Origin: Poecilobothrus nobilitatus
Lineage: Eukaryota; Arthropoda; Insecta; Diptera; Dolichopodidae
NCBI GenBank assembly: GCA_947095535.1
Contig: OX352772.1
Span: 111,129,321-111,193,320, forward strand
Direction of reading: 5' to 3'
DNA length: 64,000 nt
Both the position numbers and the translations under genes were made by a program. A model generated the notes under the pieces. It did not search any database. It had not been told where the DNA came from and was given only the letters and a program-made list of their open reading frames with translations. Of this stretch, positions 23,040-34,721 are shown piece by piece; the first letter of the stretch is position 1, and each line of letters opens with the position of its first letter.

Positions 23040-23646
23040 TTTTTTAACAACTCCATCAGAATTATGGCAAAAATATAAAGATTGTAAAACATTTTACATC
23101 GGAAAACATACGGAAAACATTTTACATCGTATACGTTCAAATACATTAAATTATCATTTACAATTCACAACAGATATATATAATCAAATATTAATTTTAA
23201 TTGAAAATATTTGTTTATCAATTGAAAACAAAACATGACAATTAGGATTGACAGCGCCAAATCGTTTTGTAAATGATATCATTAATATTAAAATCCAACG
23301 CGAACAAAACTCTGATATAAATATGTTAAATGAATATTTACAAGAACATTTACAAAAAATTAATCATCAACAAAACAATGTTTATGATAAAATTCTGTCC
23401 GATGCAAATGATCAAAGTTGTGCATTGTATTTTTTAAATACTCCAGAAGTAACTGGAAAAACATTTTTGATATCATTTATTTTGGCAAATATAAGATCTC
23501 ACAGCAATAAAGTATTCACAATTGCTTCTTCAGGTATTGCAGTATTCTTCATATATAGCATTAACTATACAAATTCATGTAATATATCAAAAACATCAGG
23601 AAAAGCAAAAGTAAATCGATGCTACAACAATATTATTATTAGATGA
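23040..23646 (+). pseudogene. Helitron PIF1-like helicase fragment (N-terminal part, Walker A)
   Basis: Reading from ~23045, T-P-S-E-L-W-Q-K-Y-K-D is followed after small disruptions by L-T-A-P-N-R (23248-23265), Q-Q-N-N-V-Y-D-K-I-L (23374-23399) and a nucleotide-binding loop T-P-E-V-T-G-K-T-F-L-I (23440-23472), where the family has G-G-T-G-K-T. A-S-S-G-I-A follows at 23524-23541. These are the hallmarks of PIF1-family helicases fused to Helitron Rep proteins, which unwind DNA during rolling-circle transposition. The longest open part is 132 codons (23248-23646). The changed Walker A residues and the loss of all later motifs mean it is inactive. Confidence 0.7.
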
Positions 23647-23946
23647 TTTTAGATAGACATTATATGTTATAACAAGATCAACTCCAGCTGACGAATTAAA
23701 TTCGTGTTTAAAATGAAAAATGAAAAATTGAAAATTCATGTGCCAATCATTTTTATTTTTATTTTAATGAAAAAAACCAAAACAAGGTCGTTACAAAAAT
23801 TTATATTATATACAAAGCAATGAATTAGAACTGAACTTTTAATAACTTAAATCTAAAATAAGTTACTTTATTATTGTTATTATGATTTATTATTTCAAAT
23901 TCATTTCACATACATATGAATCACTCAGAAGATATTAACAAAAAAC

Positions 23947-25508
23947 GAGGAAGAATACAGTTGCCTTTGTCAACTCTTAGATACCCGTACGAACCGTTAG
24001 TATGTTCACAGCCTGTCACTTTGCTTACAATATTATTTTTTTAATATTTTAGTATTTTAAAATAATTTGGGTGAATTTTATAATTTCTAGAATTATGGGT
24101 TGTACATATATTCAAACTATATGTTTATACATTCTTTAAAAGCAGATTTTAACCTTCCACATAACGATTATCAATCCAAAACTTTTTCAAATATTCTATA
24201 GTACCATTTAATACTAAGCGGTAAATGTATATTAAATTTACTTAGTACAACATAGTAAATATAATTTTAAATATTATATTATATTATATTTAAATATTCC
24301 ATTGACAGAATAATTTCTTATAAGTACAATAAAATACATATATGTATGTAAATACGGCGTTATATAATATACATATATACTCTTATCATTCATTCACTAG
24401 TGACATATACGATATGTAAATAATAAATAAACATGATATTATATAAGTATGTATATATATCAATATCATATAAATAAAAATTCTTCAAGCAACCGTTATG
24501 TTGTTTATTTATTTACATTTTTATGTACTACGCATTATATCCTCAACAATTTCAAATTATCGAGTAAAACAAAATGGAAAAAATTCGTTAAAGAAATTTG
24601 TTAGAAAATTTGAAAAAATCAAGTAACACTTTCGTCAATTATAAAGTAACCCTATATTATTAAAAAAAGTTGTTAACAGAAATAAGAGTATAATGCTGAA
24701 GCTTTAATTTTTGTGTATTACTTTAAAAAAATTTTAACAGGTGTTCAAGTTACAGGTGTTTAAAAATAGCAAATTTTCAGTTTTTGACCCCTTACAGCTC
24801 CTAAACGGGGAGCGATACAAAAAAATTTTCTGAAATGACTCATACTTATTTTCTAAGATCTAACTTCTGTCAAAATTTCAAGTTTCGCTCTTAAACCGTT
24901 TAGAAGATAGAAGGGTTAAAGGATTTTGCAAAATTTGAGTTTCACATAACGGTAAATTAAGACACCGTATGCCACAAATATATATTTATTGTATATATAC
25001 TTTTAAAGCTAATAAAAGTAGTAATTGTTTGGCGTTTTCAAAATGAAGATATACCTTATACAACTTGTGCTATAACAATTTAAATATAGAGCTTTTTTGA
25101 ACTTTTGGGGAGCTGTAGCTCCGTAACGGGTGGGGCTACAAAAAAAAGTTATTAAAAATAAAATTAATATTTTTGTGAGATCTATCAGTAGTTAAAATTT
25201 CATAGCTCTATTGCAAAAAAAATGTGGGGATCTAAAAGTTAGGTGTTCGAGAGCTACCCTAAGGCTTGGTCCAAACTCAACCAAAAAAAATAGGGAACCT
25301 ACAAATTACTCCCAAAATATTTTGTGTAAATTTCAAGATTTTAGCTTTCTTAGTTTTTGAGTTAGCGTGCTGACGGACGGACGGACGGACATGGCTTAAA
25401 AGTCTTAGAATTTTTTTCTGATCCGATCCATACCTTTGAAGGTATATCTAGCTCGCTTATTTCGAGGTGTTACAAACGGAGGAGTAATTTTATTATACCC
25501 GATCCTAT
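23947..25508 (+). repeat. Family A element, copy 3, inside a LINE 3' UTR
   Basis: A 1562-bp copy of 16657-18219. The start gaggaagaatacagttgcc follows aacaaaaa. At the right end the sequence runs to tatacccgatcctat and then directly into LINE sequence, so the last ~11 bases of the terminal hairpin (cgtacgggtata) are missing. The uninterrupted LINE at 62140-62215 shows where it entered. Confidence 0.8.
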
Positions 25509-26189
25509 ATAATATGAATATGATATCTGTACATATGTACATACATATAGTGACAAGTAATGTAACATTTTATATATTAATTATTGTAACATATAAATGT
25601 AATTGGATATCTTATCATTAAGTAGAAGCAAAATTGAAAAAATGAATCTTTTTCTTTAACATTACTTAAAAGCGTAATGGTAATTATAAAATGTACAAAA
25701 ATACAAAAAAATTATCTAAATACAAAACATAAACCGTTTTATTGTATTTTATGCAATACAGTGTGTTATGTTTAAATTATGTCATAATTAAAAATAAAAT
25801 GATTGCCTAGGTAAGAATTAATTCTCTTAGGTCATTAAAGTGGAAAAATATTGTTGTAAAATGTGTTTGAAAGTAATTGTGGAGATGGATGTAGAGTAAA
25901 GATGACTAATTTTATTAAAAGTAGTAGATACTCTGTATTATGTTTGTAATCCATTAAAAATTTAGTATTTCTAGTTTATCTTACCTTGCCTTATTAGCAA
26001 GAGATTGGATGGAAATAATATTATTCAAAATATCAAAAGTAAAACATGAAGACAATAATTCTCTACGTAAAGATAAAGATGTTTTATGAATTACGTCTTG
26101 TAGTGTAACTAGGAAGATTAGCAAAATCAGAAGGATTCTATTGATTTCTTAATGCAAATAAAAGAAATTACTTTTGTACTGATTCGATA

Positions 26190-27225
26190 CTATTGGAATG
26201 AACTTGAAAGACTGGATTCCTTATAATGTTACCGTATTCTAAGATAGATCGAACTTAGGAACAATACAGAGATTTTGTCACAGCTAAGTCGCTAAATTCT
26301 TCAGCTCTTGTCTTAATGAAACCTAACATTTTTTTAGCTTTTGAAACTAATTGGTCATAGTGAAGATTATAATTAAGTTTATTATCGAGAAGAATTCCTA
26401 AATCAGTAATACTAAAAATTCTTTCCAAAGTTACGTTACCTATTTTGTAGTCGTATATCAAAAAAGATCGTTTTTGTGTAAAACTAAGAATCTTACATTT
26501 TTGTATGTTCAGTTTCAATTTATTTGACGTGCAGCAAGCTTGTAACACTGATAAGCTTGATTGAAGTATAGCTGTATCAGAATTATCTTTAACAACTTGA
26601 TATATTTTTAAGTCATCAGCAAACGAAATGTGAGGTATATTGCATAGATATTCCTAAAGATCTGAAATAAATACGTTGAACAGAAGTGGCCCTAAATGCC
26701 TTCCTTGCGGAACACATGAAGTAACCCCGATTGTGTTGGATAATACACCATGAAATTTAACATTATGAGTTCTTTCGGAAAGATAAGAGCTAAGCCACTC
26801 AAGAAATGAACCCGAAATGCCAAAAATTGATAATTTGTTTAGCAAAGTAAGGTGATCTACACGAAAGCTTTGCTAAAATCAATGTAAATAGCATCAACTT
26901 GGTATCCTTTCTCCATTTGATTCAGGATTTCAGATGTATAAACCATTAGGTTAGTTGTTGTGGAACGACCTTTTTTGAAATCATGTTGTAGTTAATTGAG
27001 TTTTTCATCTATGATAGGAATACTTCTATCAACGACAATTTTTTCAAATAATCGATATAGTCGAAAGGATTGCTATATTTCGATAGTTTTCCACCGATGC
27101 TCTATCCCGTTTTCTTAAGATAAGGGTTAAGTAGGAGGATTTCCACTCTTGTGGGAAAATTCCAGTTGAAAATGACTTATTAAAAATTAAATGAAGAGGG
27201 AAATTAACCTACAAGAACCATTATT
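26190..27225 (-). pseudogene. LINE 4 ORF2, reverse transcriptase and C-terminus
   Basis: In several frames the segment reads as a LINE reverse transcriptase: I-F-P-Q-E-W-K near 27160, E-N-Y-R near 27085, L-F-E-K-I-V near 27040, I-Y-I-D-F-S-K-A-F near 26870-26896 (catalytic motif A), then T-S-C-V-P-Q-G near 26700-26720, where the family has G-V-P-Q-G. The F-A-D-D box region near 26620-26640 reads S-F-A-D-D-L-K, with stops nearby. N-I-Q-K-C-K and T-D-L-G-I-L-L-D (26390-26415) follow. The open pieces are 26654-26845 (63 codons) and 26255-26548 (97 codons). It is 90% or more alike by eye to 62861-63592. Confidence 0.8.
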
Positions 27226-28060
27226 TTTTTTTTACGAGGTTTGGTGAAAAACTCGAAAGTCACCAAGAGTGCACGTACTACCTCAGGGTAGTGTTGAACT
27301 CTAATCAACCAAAACTATCCCCTTTTAAAACAAAACTTCAGGATGGATCCTTTAATACAAATATACAGTTTGGTTTTGTGGATAGGGATGTGGGAAGGAT
27401 AATTAGGGAAATTGGAATTAGGAAATTTGGATTACAGGGGATAGGTAGGAAAATTTGGAGGGATATTTTGAAGAAAGCTGTTAATGGTCTTCTTAAACTT
27501 AAGTAAATCGTACACATATGAATTACCAACTTTAGGTAACACATGTGATGGTATATGGTTCCACAAACGGGACGTTCTATAAGCTGTATTTCGCCATCTT
27601 GATAACTATACATTGTAGGGATGAGCTTCTGTTGCCCTCCTTGTTTCTCCTTGAAAAACTTTGAGTGGAGGCATTAACTGTTTTATTTCTTTGGAACAGG
27701 TGTTAATCCCAACGAGATATCTATGAAATAAAGTCAGTGACCCAACTGTGCGACGACGGCTGAGTGCAGTGATCATTAAAGTTACACTGGGGTCGTTGCT
27801 AAGACGAATAGCTCTTTTTTGCACATTATCTAAATAATCCAGCGCTGTTTGAGGACCTGCAGCCTAAATGTGTGCAATATTTTCCATTATCGGCCTAATG
27901 TACTTTTTAAAGATATTGAGAAGATCAGATGCGGAAAATTTAGTTTTGCAGCGATACTTAGCTATACCAAAACTAATTAGCTGCATTCTTAGCTATACCA
28001 ATAATGTGATAATAACAAAGGCGTCCATAATTTGAAACAGATTAAAGTTAAAGATAGACA
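27226..28060 (-). pseudogene. Second LINE 3' fragment with poly(A) tail, inside LINE 4
   Basis: On the minus strand the fragment reads from ~28000 (S-A-S-D-L-L, then I-R-P-I-M-E-N-I-A-H) to Q-K-R-A-I-R-L (27800-27823), S-R-R-R-T-V-G-S-L (27740-27765), T-R-R-A-T-E-A-H-P-Y (27620-27650), and in shifted frames to an R-P-V-C-G-T-I-Y block near 27560. This is the post-RT region of a different LINE clade from its host. It ends at ~27236 in a run of ten A (t-run 27226-27236 on the plus strand), typical of a 5'-truncated, target-primed insertion. No target duplication was recognised. Confidence 0.7.
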
Positions 28061-28099
28061 TTACTCAATTGATATCCTGTTGTACTAACAATTCATCCA

Positions 28100-29020
28100 A
28101 CATGATTAACGACAAAGCATTATTAATTCTTTGATACTCAGCGTTGAAAAAGCCTTATACAATTTTATTATTGTAAGATGTGGTCAAGAGTGGAATAGAA
28201 ATGGAGAACTCGAAATTGCGATATGATGAGTAGTGTTAGTAAAAAGATTATCTGCATCATCAGCGAGTTTAACCATCACTTTATCATATGCATGCGAAAA
28301 TGCAAGATCTTACCACTTGTTATTACTATTAGGATAACAAATAATTTGCTGTAGGTCGTTACCATAGAATTCACTAATTAAACCAGTCAATTTCATTCTG
28401 AAAACTAAATGGTAATAACAGATTATCCGTATCGTCTACAATGAAAGAAAGAGAAGGAGCGTTAAAATCGCCAAAAGCAAAAATTGAGTCACACTCAGGA
28501 ATATTTTGATTAATATCACACTAATATCTAATATCACACTCAGGAATATTTTGATTAATTTGATTTTGATGTATATCACACTATAAAATTCAGAGTATGA
28601 TGAATTATCAGAGCTCGGAGGAAAATAAAAATACCTAGGTATATATTATTTGTACCTAACGTAAGATTATTTTAATAAATTGGTGATCGAAAGATTGATA
28701 TGTACCAGTCGCGTGCAATTTACAGATAGATAATCACGATCTTTTCTGTAAATGGACCAATTTCTGTCAAACAATTTTTGGTTTTTAAAAGAATTATTTA
28801 GCCATGTTTCAGTAATAGCAAGTACAATGATATTGCATGGCTTAGCATCAAGATAAAGTTTATTGAGCTTGCCTCTCATACCAATACAGTTGTGATAAAA
28901 TATTTTAATGTTACTTAAATTGTTGGTGGTATGTGTGGTTCTTTTAATAGGAATATTAATAAATCCTTTCAAGGAGTTCGGTGGAAAAAACTTATTATAA
29001 CTTTCACGAGATGAATTCAA
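28100..29020 (-). pseudogene. LINE 4 ORF2, endonuclease domain
   Basis: I-K-I-F-Y-H-N-C-I-G-M-R (28890-28925) and A-I-T-E-T-W-L (28785-28805) are the two N-terminal catalytic blocks of an EEP endonuclease, and G-D-F-N-A-P (28452-28469) is the third. The frame is open for 117 codons (28667-29020), then shifts. Downstream, at 28370-28250, the sequence continues in other frames to N-S-N-N-K-W, as in related LINEs. A short duplication of tcacactcaggaatattttg (28489 and 28545) disturbs this part. The domain is inactive. Confidence 0.75.
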
Positions 29021-29089
29021 GTGCTTATAGTAGTGATTTTCACAATGGCTTCGTTAAGACCGAATATTCTCTTAAACATCCTTTTCCGA

Positions 29090-31055
29090 AACAGATAACG
29101 AATTATGGAATTTGATGTACAGTTTATACAGGTTTGAAATTTAGTAGAAAGTCCTTCATTGTTAATTAAAACTATCAGGTTAGTTCGAGCCTTGCGTTCT
29201 AGAAGACGTTTATAAAAATCATTGTGCAGGTAAGGTAAAAATAACCAAATATTATTATAGACCCGTTTTTCTCTAAATCTTGAAAGAGCATATATGCTAT
29301 CACCCTGCAGCTATTCATATGTCATTCTAGTAATTGGCGGCATAAAATCTTTGAAAAATGATTTACTTGTAGGACCAATTGAAGTGCTAGTATTATTATT
29401 ACTATTGTCCAACTTAGTTTTATTAATACCACCATAAACGAATTTAGGAGAGTCATTATTGCCTAAATCAGAAGAAAATGCCGTGTTGGGAACAAAGATT
29501 AACGAGCTAGTATGATTTATACTATTGCCATTATTAATATCACTAATACTATCAACCTCATTAATGCTAATGATACTGTCATTATCATTATACTTTATAA
29601 ATATTATTATTTTTATTTTATTTACTGTATAATTATTTTTATTAATTGGAAGCATTAAATAAGGTTTATTGTTCGAGAAATCAGTAGAGTTATTAAGAGA
29701 ATGTAGTAAAGAGTGTTTTTTGTATAGTGGTGATGTACGGAAAGTCAAATGCTCGTTAAATAAAATTGAACTATTTGGATCAATATTTCTATTATGTGAA
29801 TTTAATAATGTTTATGTTTTGGTACTAGTCTGTATGTTTTTAAATGATTTACTAAAACTAACATGTTTATTATTATTAGTTTTAGTATTTTGATTAAATT
29901 TAATATTATTATTTTTACTAATATTTTTACTACTACTATTAATGTTTTTCTTCATTTTATTATTTTTAATTACATTTTTATTTATATTTTTACTATTTTT
30001 ATTATTTATTTTAGTTTTATTGCTTACAGTTTTTCTATTAAAAATATTAAAATCTGCCACTATCTTACCAGATTTCCACACGGTAGAATTCTTGATTTCC
30101 TTAGTTACTGATGGTGGAACCCTAATGTTAAAGTTAAAATATTTTGGATGGAATTTTAACCAACGAGGAGTAATCTTTGTACAATAAACTCGATCACAAT
30201 TAAATTTTTTTTTATAAAATCAGTTAAAAACTTTTCTGCAGTATTAATGTATAAATTTGAAATTCTTAAATTGAAATTTGGTTGATAAACTGGTGCTTCA
30301 TCCATTATGTCAACGGAATTCAAAGAAGCATTAATGACCTCAGAAACAGCGACTTTGTTCTTGTTAAGTACAGCAGAATAACTACAGCGTCAGTACAGCG
30401 TCCAAGCTATCTGCTATCCTTAATTCTTCAAATTACAACTCCCTTTTAGCAAGTTCTTCATTGGAATTATTAATTTTACAGTTATCCTGAAGTAACTCTA
30501 GTTTAGATTTAACAACATCTAAATCTGCTAAAATAACGACTCTGAAACTCATTGATATATCATTAGATGTAATATTTTCTTTAAGTGATGAATACAGTTT
30601 ATTTAAATTATTCGTCACATTTTTTAGCTCATCCAAATTTCTATTTATATTATTATTATTATTATTTGGAGTTGACAACGGCTCAACAACAGCTTGTTGC
30701 TCAACAACAGATTTCTTTTGTCAAACCATTGCTTTAAAATTTTTTTTTCATTTTCTGCAAATTAACAGCATTGTTCTTAACGGTATTTAATTTTGCTACC
30801 GTTTCCAGACGATCATGCTTAACAATATCAACTGCCTCAAAGATTTTATTGTAGAACTGTTCAAATGTTTTATTTTGTTCTAAACAGTTCTCGAAAACAA
30901 TATGTTTAGCAAGAAATGAACTATACAAATTTCTTGGAGCATTGATACAGCGCCATGAATTTTCAAATTTAAGATGACAAAAACCTTTACAGGAAACAGT
31001 TTCTGTTTTTGCATCATTAATTAAACAAATTTAACACTGCATTTAAATTCCATAT
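29090..31055 (-). pseudogene. LINE 4 ORF1 (Cys-rich finger, poly-Asn)
   Basis: A likely start is the ATG at ~31051-31053 (M-E-F-K-C). After a frameshift a Cys/His-rich segment (C-L-I-N-D ... C-K-G-F-C-H near 30975-31020) precedes a helical, charged stretch (30734-30928) and a coiled-coil-like segment (30433-30678). R-L-I-Y-T-K-I-T-P-R-W near 30160-30190 and a long Asn/Lys-rich low-complexity part (29812-30081) come next, then a Ser/Asn-rich tail (29311-29748). ORF1 proteins bind LINE RNA; a PHD-like N-terminal finger is known in several clades. Four open pieces are separated by stops or shifts. Open frames on the plus strand here (29669-30187) mirror the Asn codons and are not genes. Confidence 0.6.
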
Positions 31056-31419
31056 TGTATAATTAAATTTATTTCACAATTTTATGATATTTATTAAAAA
31101 ATTAATTGGGTTAGGTCAACTCACAAACTTTTAGCAAAATTACCAAAAAAAAAACAAAAAAAAATGATTTTTCAATTTAAAAACTAATATTATATTTTAA
31201 TTAATGAATAATTTGCTGACAGCTAAAAATTACAAATAATTATATTAAAAAAATTAAAATTAAAAAAATTAAGCGTAAGAAAAAGCATTATACAATGAGA
31301 CTGATTGAACAATGATACTATGTATGATTAGTATTTATACGGTTGATTAGTATTTATCAACCAAAATTTTGTTGGTAACACGCTGTTAAGAAATTAATGA
31401 ATTGTTGATGAATTAATGC
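31056..31419. other. No gene seen; AT-rich
   Basis: Probably LINE 4 5' untranslated sequence up to an undefined point, then flank. It holds poly-A runs (31145-31165) and no recognisable coding or structured element. Confidence 0.35.
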
Positions 31420-32330
31420 AACCATAATGCAACAAAAATGTATTCTTAGAATAATTAACAGCAAAAGTAGGTTATGTAGCAGTTTACCCCTTTTTCAAGA
31501 AACAAATATACTACCTCTAAGACATCAATATGCCCACAGTTCTTTGCTTCAGTTTTTTAAAGATAACATTCTTTTCAGTTTCAGAAGCTCTAATTCATAT
31601 AATTTACGAATAAATAATCTTCTACTACGCACAACTCCTCGTTGCCACAAAACTCATTTTAAAAAATTTTACTTAAATTTGGTACCAAAATACTTTAATA
31701 ATCTTCCGCATCATATAAAAATAATAAATAAATTAAAAAAATTTTCAAAAGTTTTTAAAATATGGATTTTAAGTATTAACCACAATGAAATGGATTCTAT
31801 CACCTGAAAGCTTCATCTTCATCAATTTTGTTAAGTTAACTCTCATTTAATCTTCTTTTTTAAATTAAATTACTCATACACTTAATACCCGTATTATACA
31901 TCATACATATACTTAATATTTTACAATCCAATTAAAATGTGTGTATTGCTTTGATTATTACGTTAAAAATCAATTATATATGTAGATATTGTAAAAAGTT
32001 CTGTAGAACTTAAGTTAAGTTATAAATCTTAATATTTAGAAATAAGTTACAATAATTTATTAATTATAAAAACATTAACTAAGCAATTTAATTTAAAAAT
32101 AACCCCACAACTAACTAATAAAAATGTATAATTTAAAAAAAAAAAAATATGCTTTTAAGAATATTCTAGCTATACACCACTAATGGTTAAATCCATTACA
32201 GTAGAGCTTAATCTTATTTATTAGTTGTTAAAAATAAAAATAAAATTGTTAGAATGTACTGTAATTATATTAAATTAATATATTAATAAATAAAAGATTA
32301 ATAAATAAAAAATAAATAACATATTAAATG
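31420..32330 (+). pseudogene. LINE 3' end on the plus strand
   Basis: The 126-codon frame 31427-31807 reads Q-Q-K-C-I-L-R-I-I near its start, I-L-P-L-R-H-Q-Y near 31510, then R-N/T-P-R-C, and P-K-Y-F-N-N-L-P near 31687-31710. This is the usual end of LINE ORF2 proteins. About 500 bp of AT-rich 3' UTR follows and ends around 32288-32330 in A/T simple sequence (aataaataaaaaataaataac). It is 5'-truncated at ~31420. Confidence 0.65.
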
Positions 32331-32739
32331 TCCAGCATTTGCTATAATACGTCCAGCTTTTGCTATAACCATAAACAAATCACAAAGTCAGTCACTTCAA
32401 GTTTGTGGTCTTTAGAATTTTAGAACAATTAGAATATCTATGCTTCACTGTCAGTTCAATATTGAATACTCAAGTCAAGGAAAACAATCATTATTATATC
32501 TGTATGTGTTTAAAGAAACAACTAAAAATGTTGTATACAAAAAAGCATTAAAATAAATCAATTAATCAATTTTTATATAGATAATTAAAATATTTTTAAT
32601 TTCACTTTTCATCATAATTTTAATTTAATAAAATATAAAAAATAAAAAAAAACATATTATCTTTCATTAAAATGCCAAAAAAAAAAATTATTATTCATAA
32701 ACAAAAATTACACGACCAGCAAAGCGGGCAGGGTGTAAT
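32331..32739. other. No gene seen; AT-rich
   Basis: Contains a short direct repeat (gtccagcattt/gtccagctttttgctataa at 32329-32365) and otherwise nothing that I can assign. Confidence 0.35.
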
Positions 32740-34165
32740 TAAAATATATATAAACATTACGGGTGTGTTTGTAACACTAAAACTCAAGAACTTAAGAACC
32801 AAATTTAATAAAATTTTACATGTATAATGTTTGAGTCATGAGAATAGTTTTAGTTTATGCTTTGTACTCTATCTGTCTGTTTGCCTTTCTGTCAATCTTT
32901 CCGTCTGTATGTTGTACACCGTTTAAATTAAAGCAATGAAATTTCAACTACGGACAGATTTCGCAAAAACATGAATTTTGTGGAACAACTTTTTTCTGTA
33001 GCCTCACACGTTACGTAGCTACAGCCATCGAAATTTTGAAAAAGCCCGATATTTAAATTGTTAAAACACAACATCTAAAATATATATGTATCTTCAATAT
33101 GAAAACGCCAAACGACAGCTTTATAAATATATATAAAATAAATATATATAAAATAAATATATAATTATAAATAAAAATATAACATCGTATGGCAAATTTA
33201 ATTAATTTACCATTTATGCGAAACTCCATTATTGAAAAATCCTTCACCCCTTCTATCTTCCAAACGGTTTAAGTTATAAACTTGAAATTTTGAGAGGAGG
33301 TAAATCTTTGAAAATAAGTATAAGCCATTTCAGTGAAAATATTTGTATCTCCCCCCCTTTAGGAGCTGTGAGGGTACAAAAACTTAAAATTCCCCATTTT
33401 TGAAGACCTGTAACTTGTACACTTATCCAAAATTTTTTTGTAGTAATGTACAAAAATTAAAGCTGTAATATTACATTTTTTTTTGTTAATAACTTTTCTT
33501 ATTAATATAGGATTACCTTAAAATTGACGAAAGTGTGACTTTATTTTTTTAAATTTTTTCTAACCAAAAAAAATTGAATAAAGATCCCACATGTTTTTTT
33601 ATATTTATATATATAAATCTGTTTTGAAATTAATGTGCTGTTTTAAAAATCCTTGCTTTTTTCATTACTTATTAGATTGATGAAAAATATTTTTACAAAA
33701 AATTATCCTAATAGTCATTAGAAGCCGAAAAATAAAAAAAAAAATAAATATTTCATATTTTATAATGAAAATTTTTTTTAAATTAAGAATTTTTTAATAC
33801 AATTCACACTCAGTATATCGCGCTAGAATACGATAACCTTTCTTTACCATGGTAGCTAAAAAAAACATGTTTTCCATCAAGTCCATCAGAATTAAGGCAA
33901 AAATATAAAGATTGAATAACGGAAGACATTTTACATCGTATGTTCAAATACAATAAATTAAGATTTACAATTCACAACAGAAATGTATAATCAAATATTA
34001 ATTTTAATTGAAGATATATAAACAAATATCTTGAAAAGAAAACATTATCACAATTAGGATTAACAGCGTCCAATCGTTTAGTAAATGATATCACTAATAT
34101 TGCAATCCAACGCGAACAAAACTTTGATATAAATTTGTTAAATTAATATTTACAAGAACATTTAC
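32740..34165 (+). mobile_element. Helentron-like element, second copy with helicase remnant
   Basis: Colinear with 21130-23650 minus repeat C: gtgtgtttgtaacactaaaac (32762), a GTCY-type tract (32871-32912), acgccaaacgacagcttta (33104), cttctatcttccaaacggtt (33251), gatcccacatg (33582), then helicase-type coding from ~33885 to 34160. The coding part reads S-P-S-E-L near 33885 and L-T-A-S-N-R-L-V-N-D (34060-34089), with stops at several points. It ends before the Walker A motif, where an inverted family B piece begins. It is dead. Confidence 0.6.
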
Positions 34166-34174
34166 AAACAAGCT

Positions 34175-34700
34175 GGAATGTAAACCAACAGTTTTTAAAG
34201 GCGCACACATTTTAAAGGTGCACATTTACAAAAGACAATACAAACAGTTTAGAACTGTGATTGAACCGAAATTTTAAAATTTTCTTTGAATTTCATAGAA
34301 TAAGAAAAAATTTTAAAAATAAAGAGACAATTTAATCAATTCTAAGGCAAATCTACATAATTAAGAAAAACTATTAACACTGTAAATCCATAAGAGGTTG
34401 AACTTCGTAACACTATACATCTAGGAGAAATCTTTAAGACACATAAAAATATATAACTGGAGCTTCAATTTTTATGTCTTACCGTAGAAACATTTTTGCA
34501 GGTGCCAAGTTACATGAGGTTGATACAAAAAAGCCTTTTGAGGAAACCTATACTAATTCTAAAAGCTTTTTCTTATCTCAAAATTTTAAGTCTCTATTTG
34601 TCGTGTCGGAAAAATTTTGCAAAATTTTGTTTTGACATAACGATAAATTTAAATAGGTACTAAATTTAAAAAAAATTTAATATAATTGTCATACTGATTT
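34175..34700 (-). repeat. Family B piece, inverted
   Basis: ggaatgtaaaccaacagttt at 34182 begins the same end sequence as at 49015, and as the complement of the 16428-16453 end. It continues through ttaccgtag/cataacgataaattt motifs to ~34700. A 15-17-bp stretch is duplicated near the start (ttttaaaggcgcaca / ttttaaaggtgcaca at 34196 and 34212). The far end of the element is missing. Confidence 0.55.
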
Positions 34701-34721
34701 ATAAGGATAAAAGAAGTCCTG

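Larger units (their letters stand above)
21130..23650 (+). mobile_element. Helitron/Helentron-like element with helicase fragment
   Basis: The order parallels 32740-34165: tgtttgtatcactaaaactc (21146), a GTCY-type tract (21243-21282), taaagcaatgaaa, gacgccaaacgacagctt (21462), then after an extra block (repeat C2, 21557-22570) cttctatcttcctttaaa (22619), gatcccacat (22814), and finally helicase coding sequence (23040-23646). The non-coding part matches families B and A. No Rep (HUH) domain is seen. I interpret it as a 5'-deleted Helitron-type element; the lineage (Helentron) is inferred from the DINE-like companions. Confidence 0.55.
23740..31055 (-). mobile_element. Long LINE (LINE 4) with two later insertions
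   Basis: One non-LTR retrotransposon can be followed on the minus strand: ORF1 (31055-29090), endonuclease (29020-28100), reverse transcriptase (27225-26250), C-terminus and 3' UTR (26250-25510), and the 3' UTR end and tail (23946-23740). It is opened by another LINE fragment at 27226-28060 and by a family A element at 23947-25508. A second copy of its 3' half at 61973-63592 gives the uninterrupted order and supports the reconstruction. Many stops and frameshifts make it dead. The tail at ~23745-23765 is tttttatttttatttt, the complement of a (TAAAA)n-like tail. Confidence 0.75.

Noticed and set aside
27291..27506. Plus-strand ORF of 71 codons
   Set aside because: It lies opposite the C-terminal coding sequence of the inserted LINE fragment, whose minus-strand motifs are convincing.
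29669..30187. Plus-strand hydrophobic ORFs
   Set aside because: They are the complement of the Asn/Lys-rich LINE ORF1 block and have no independent support.
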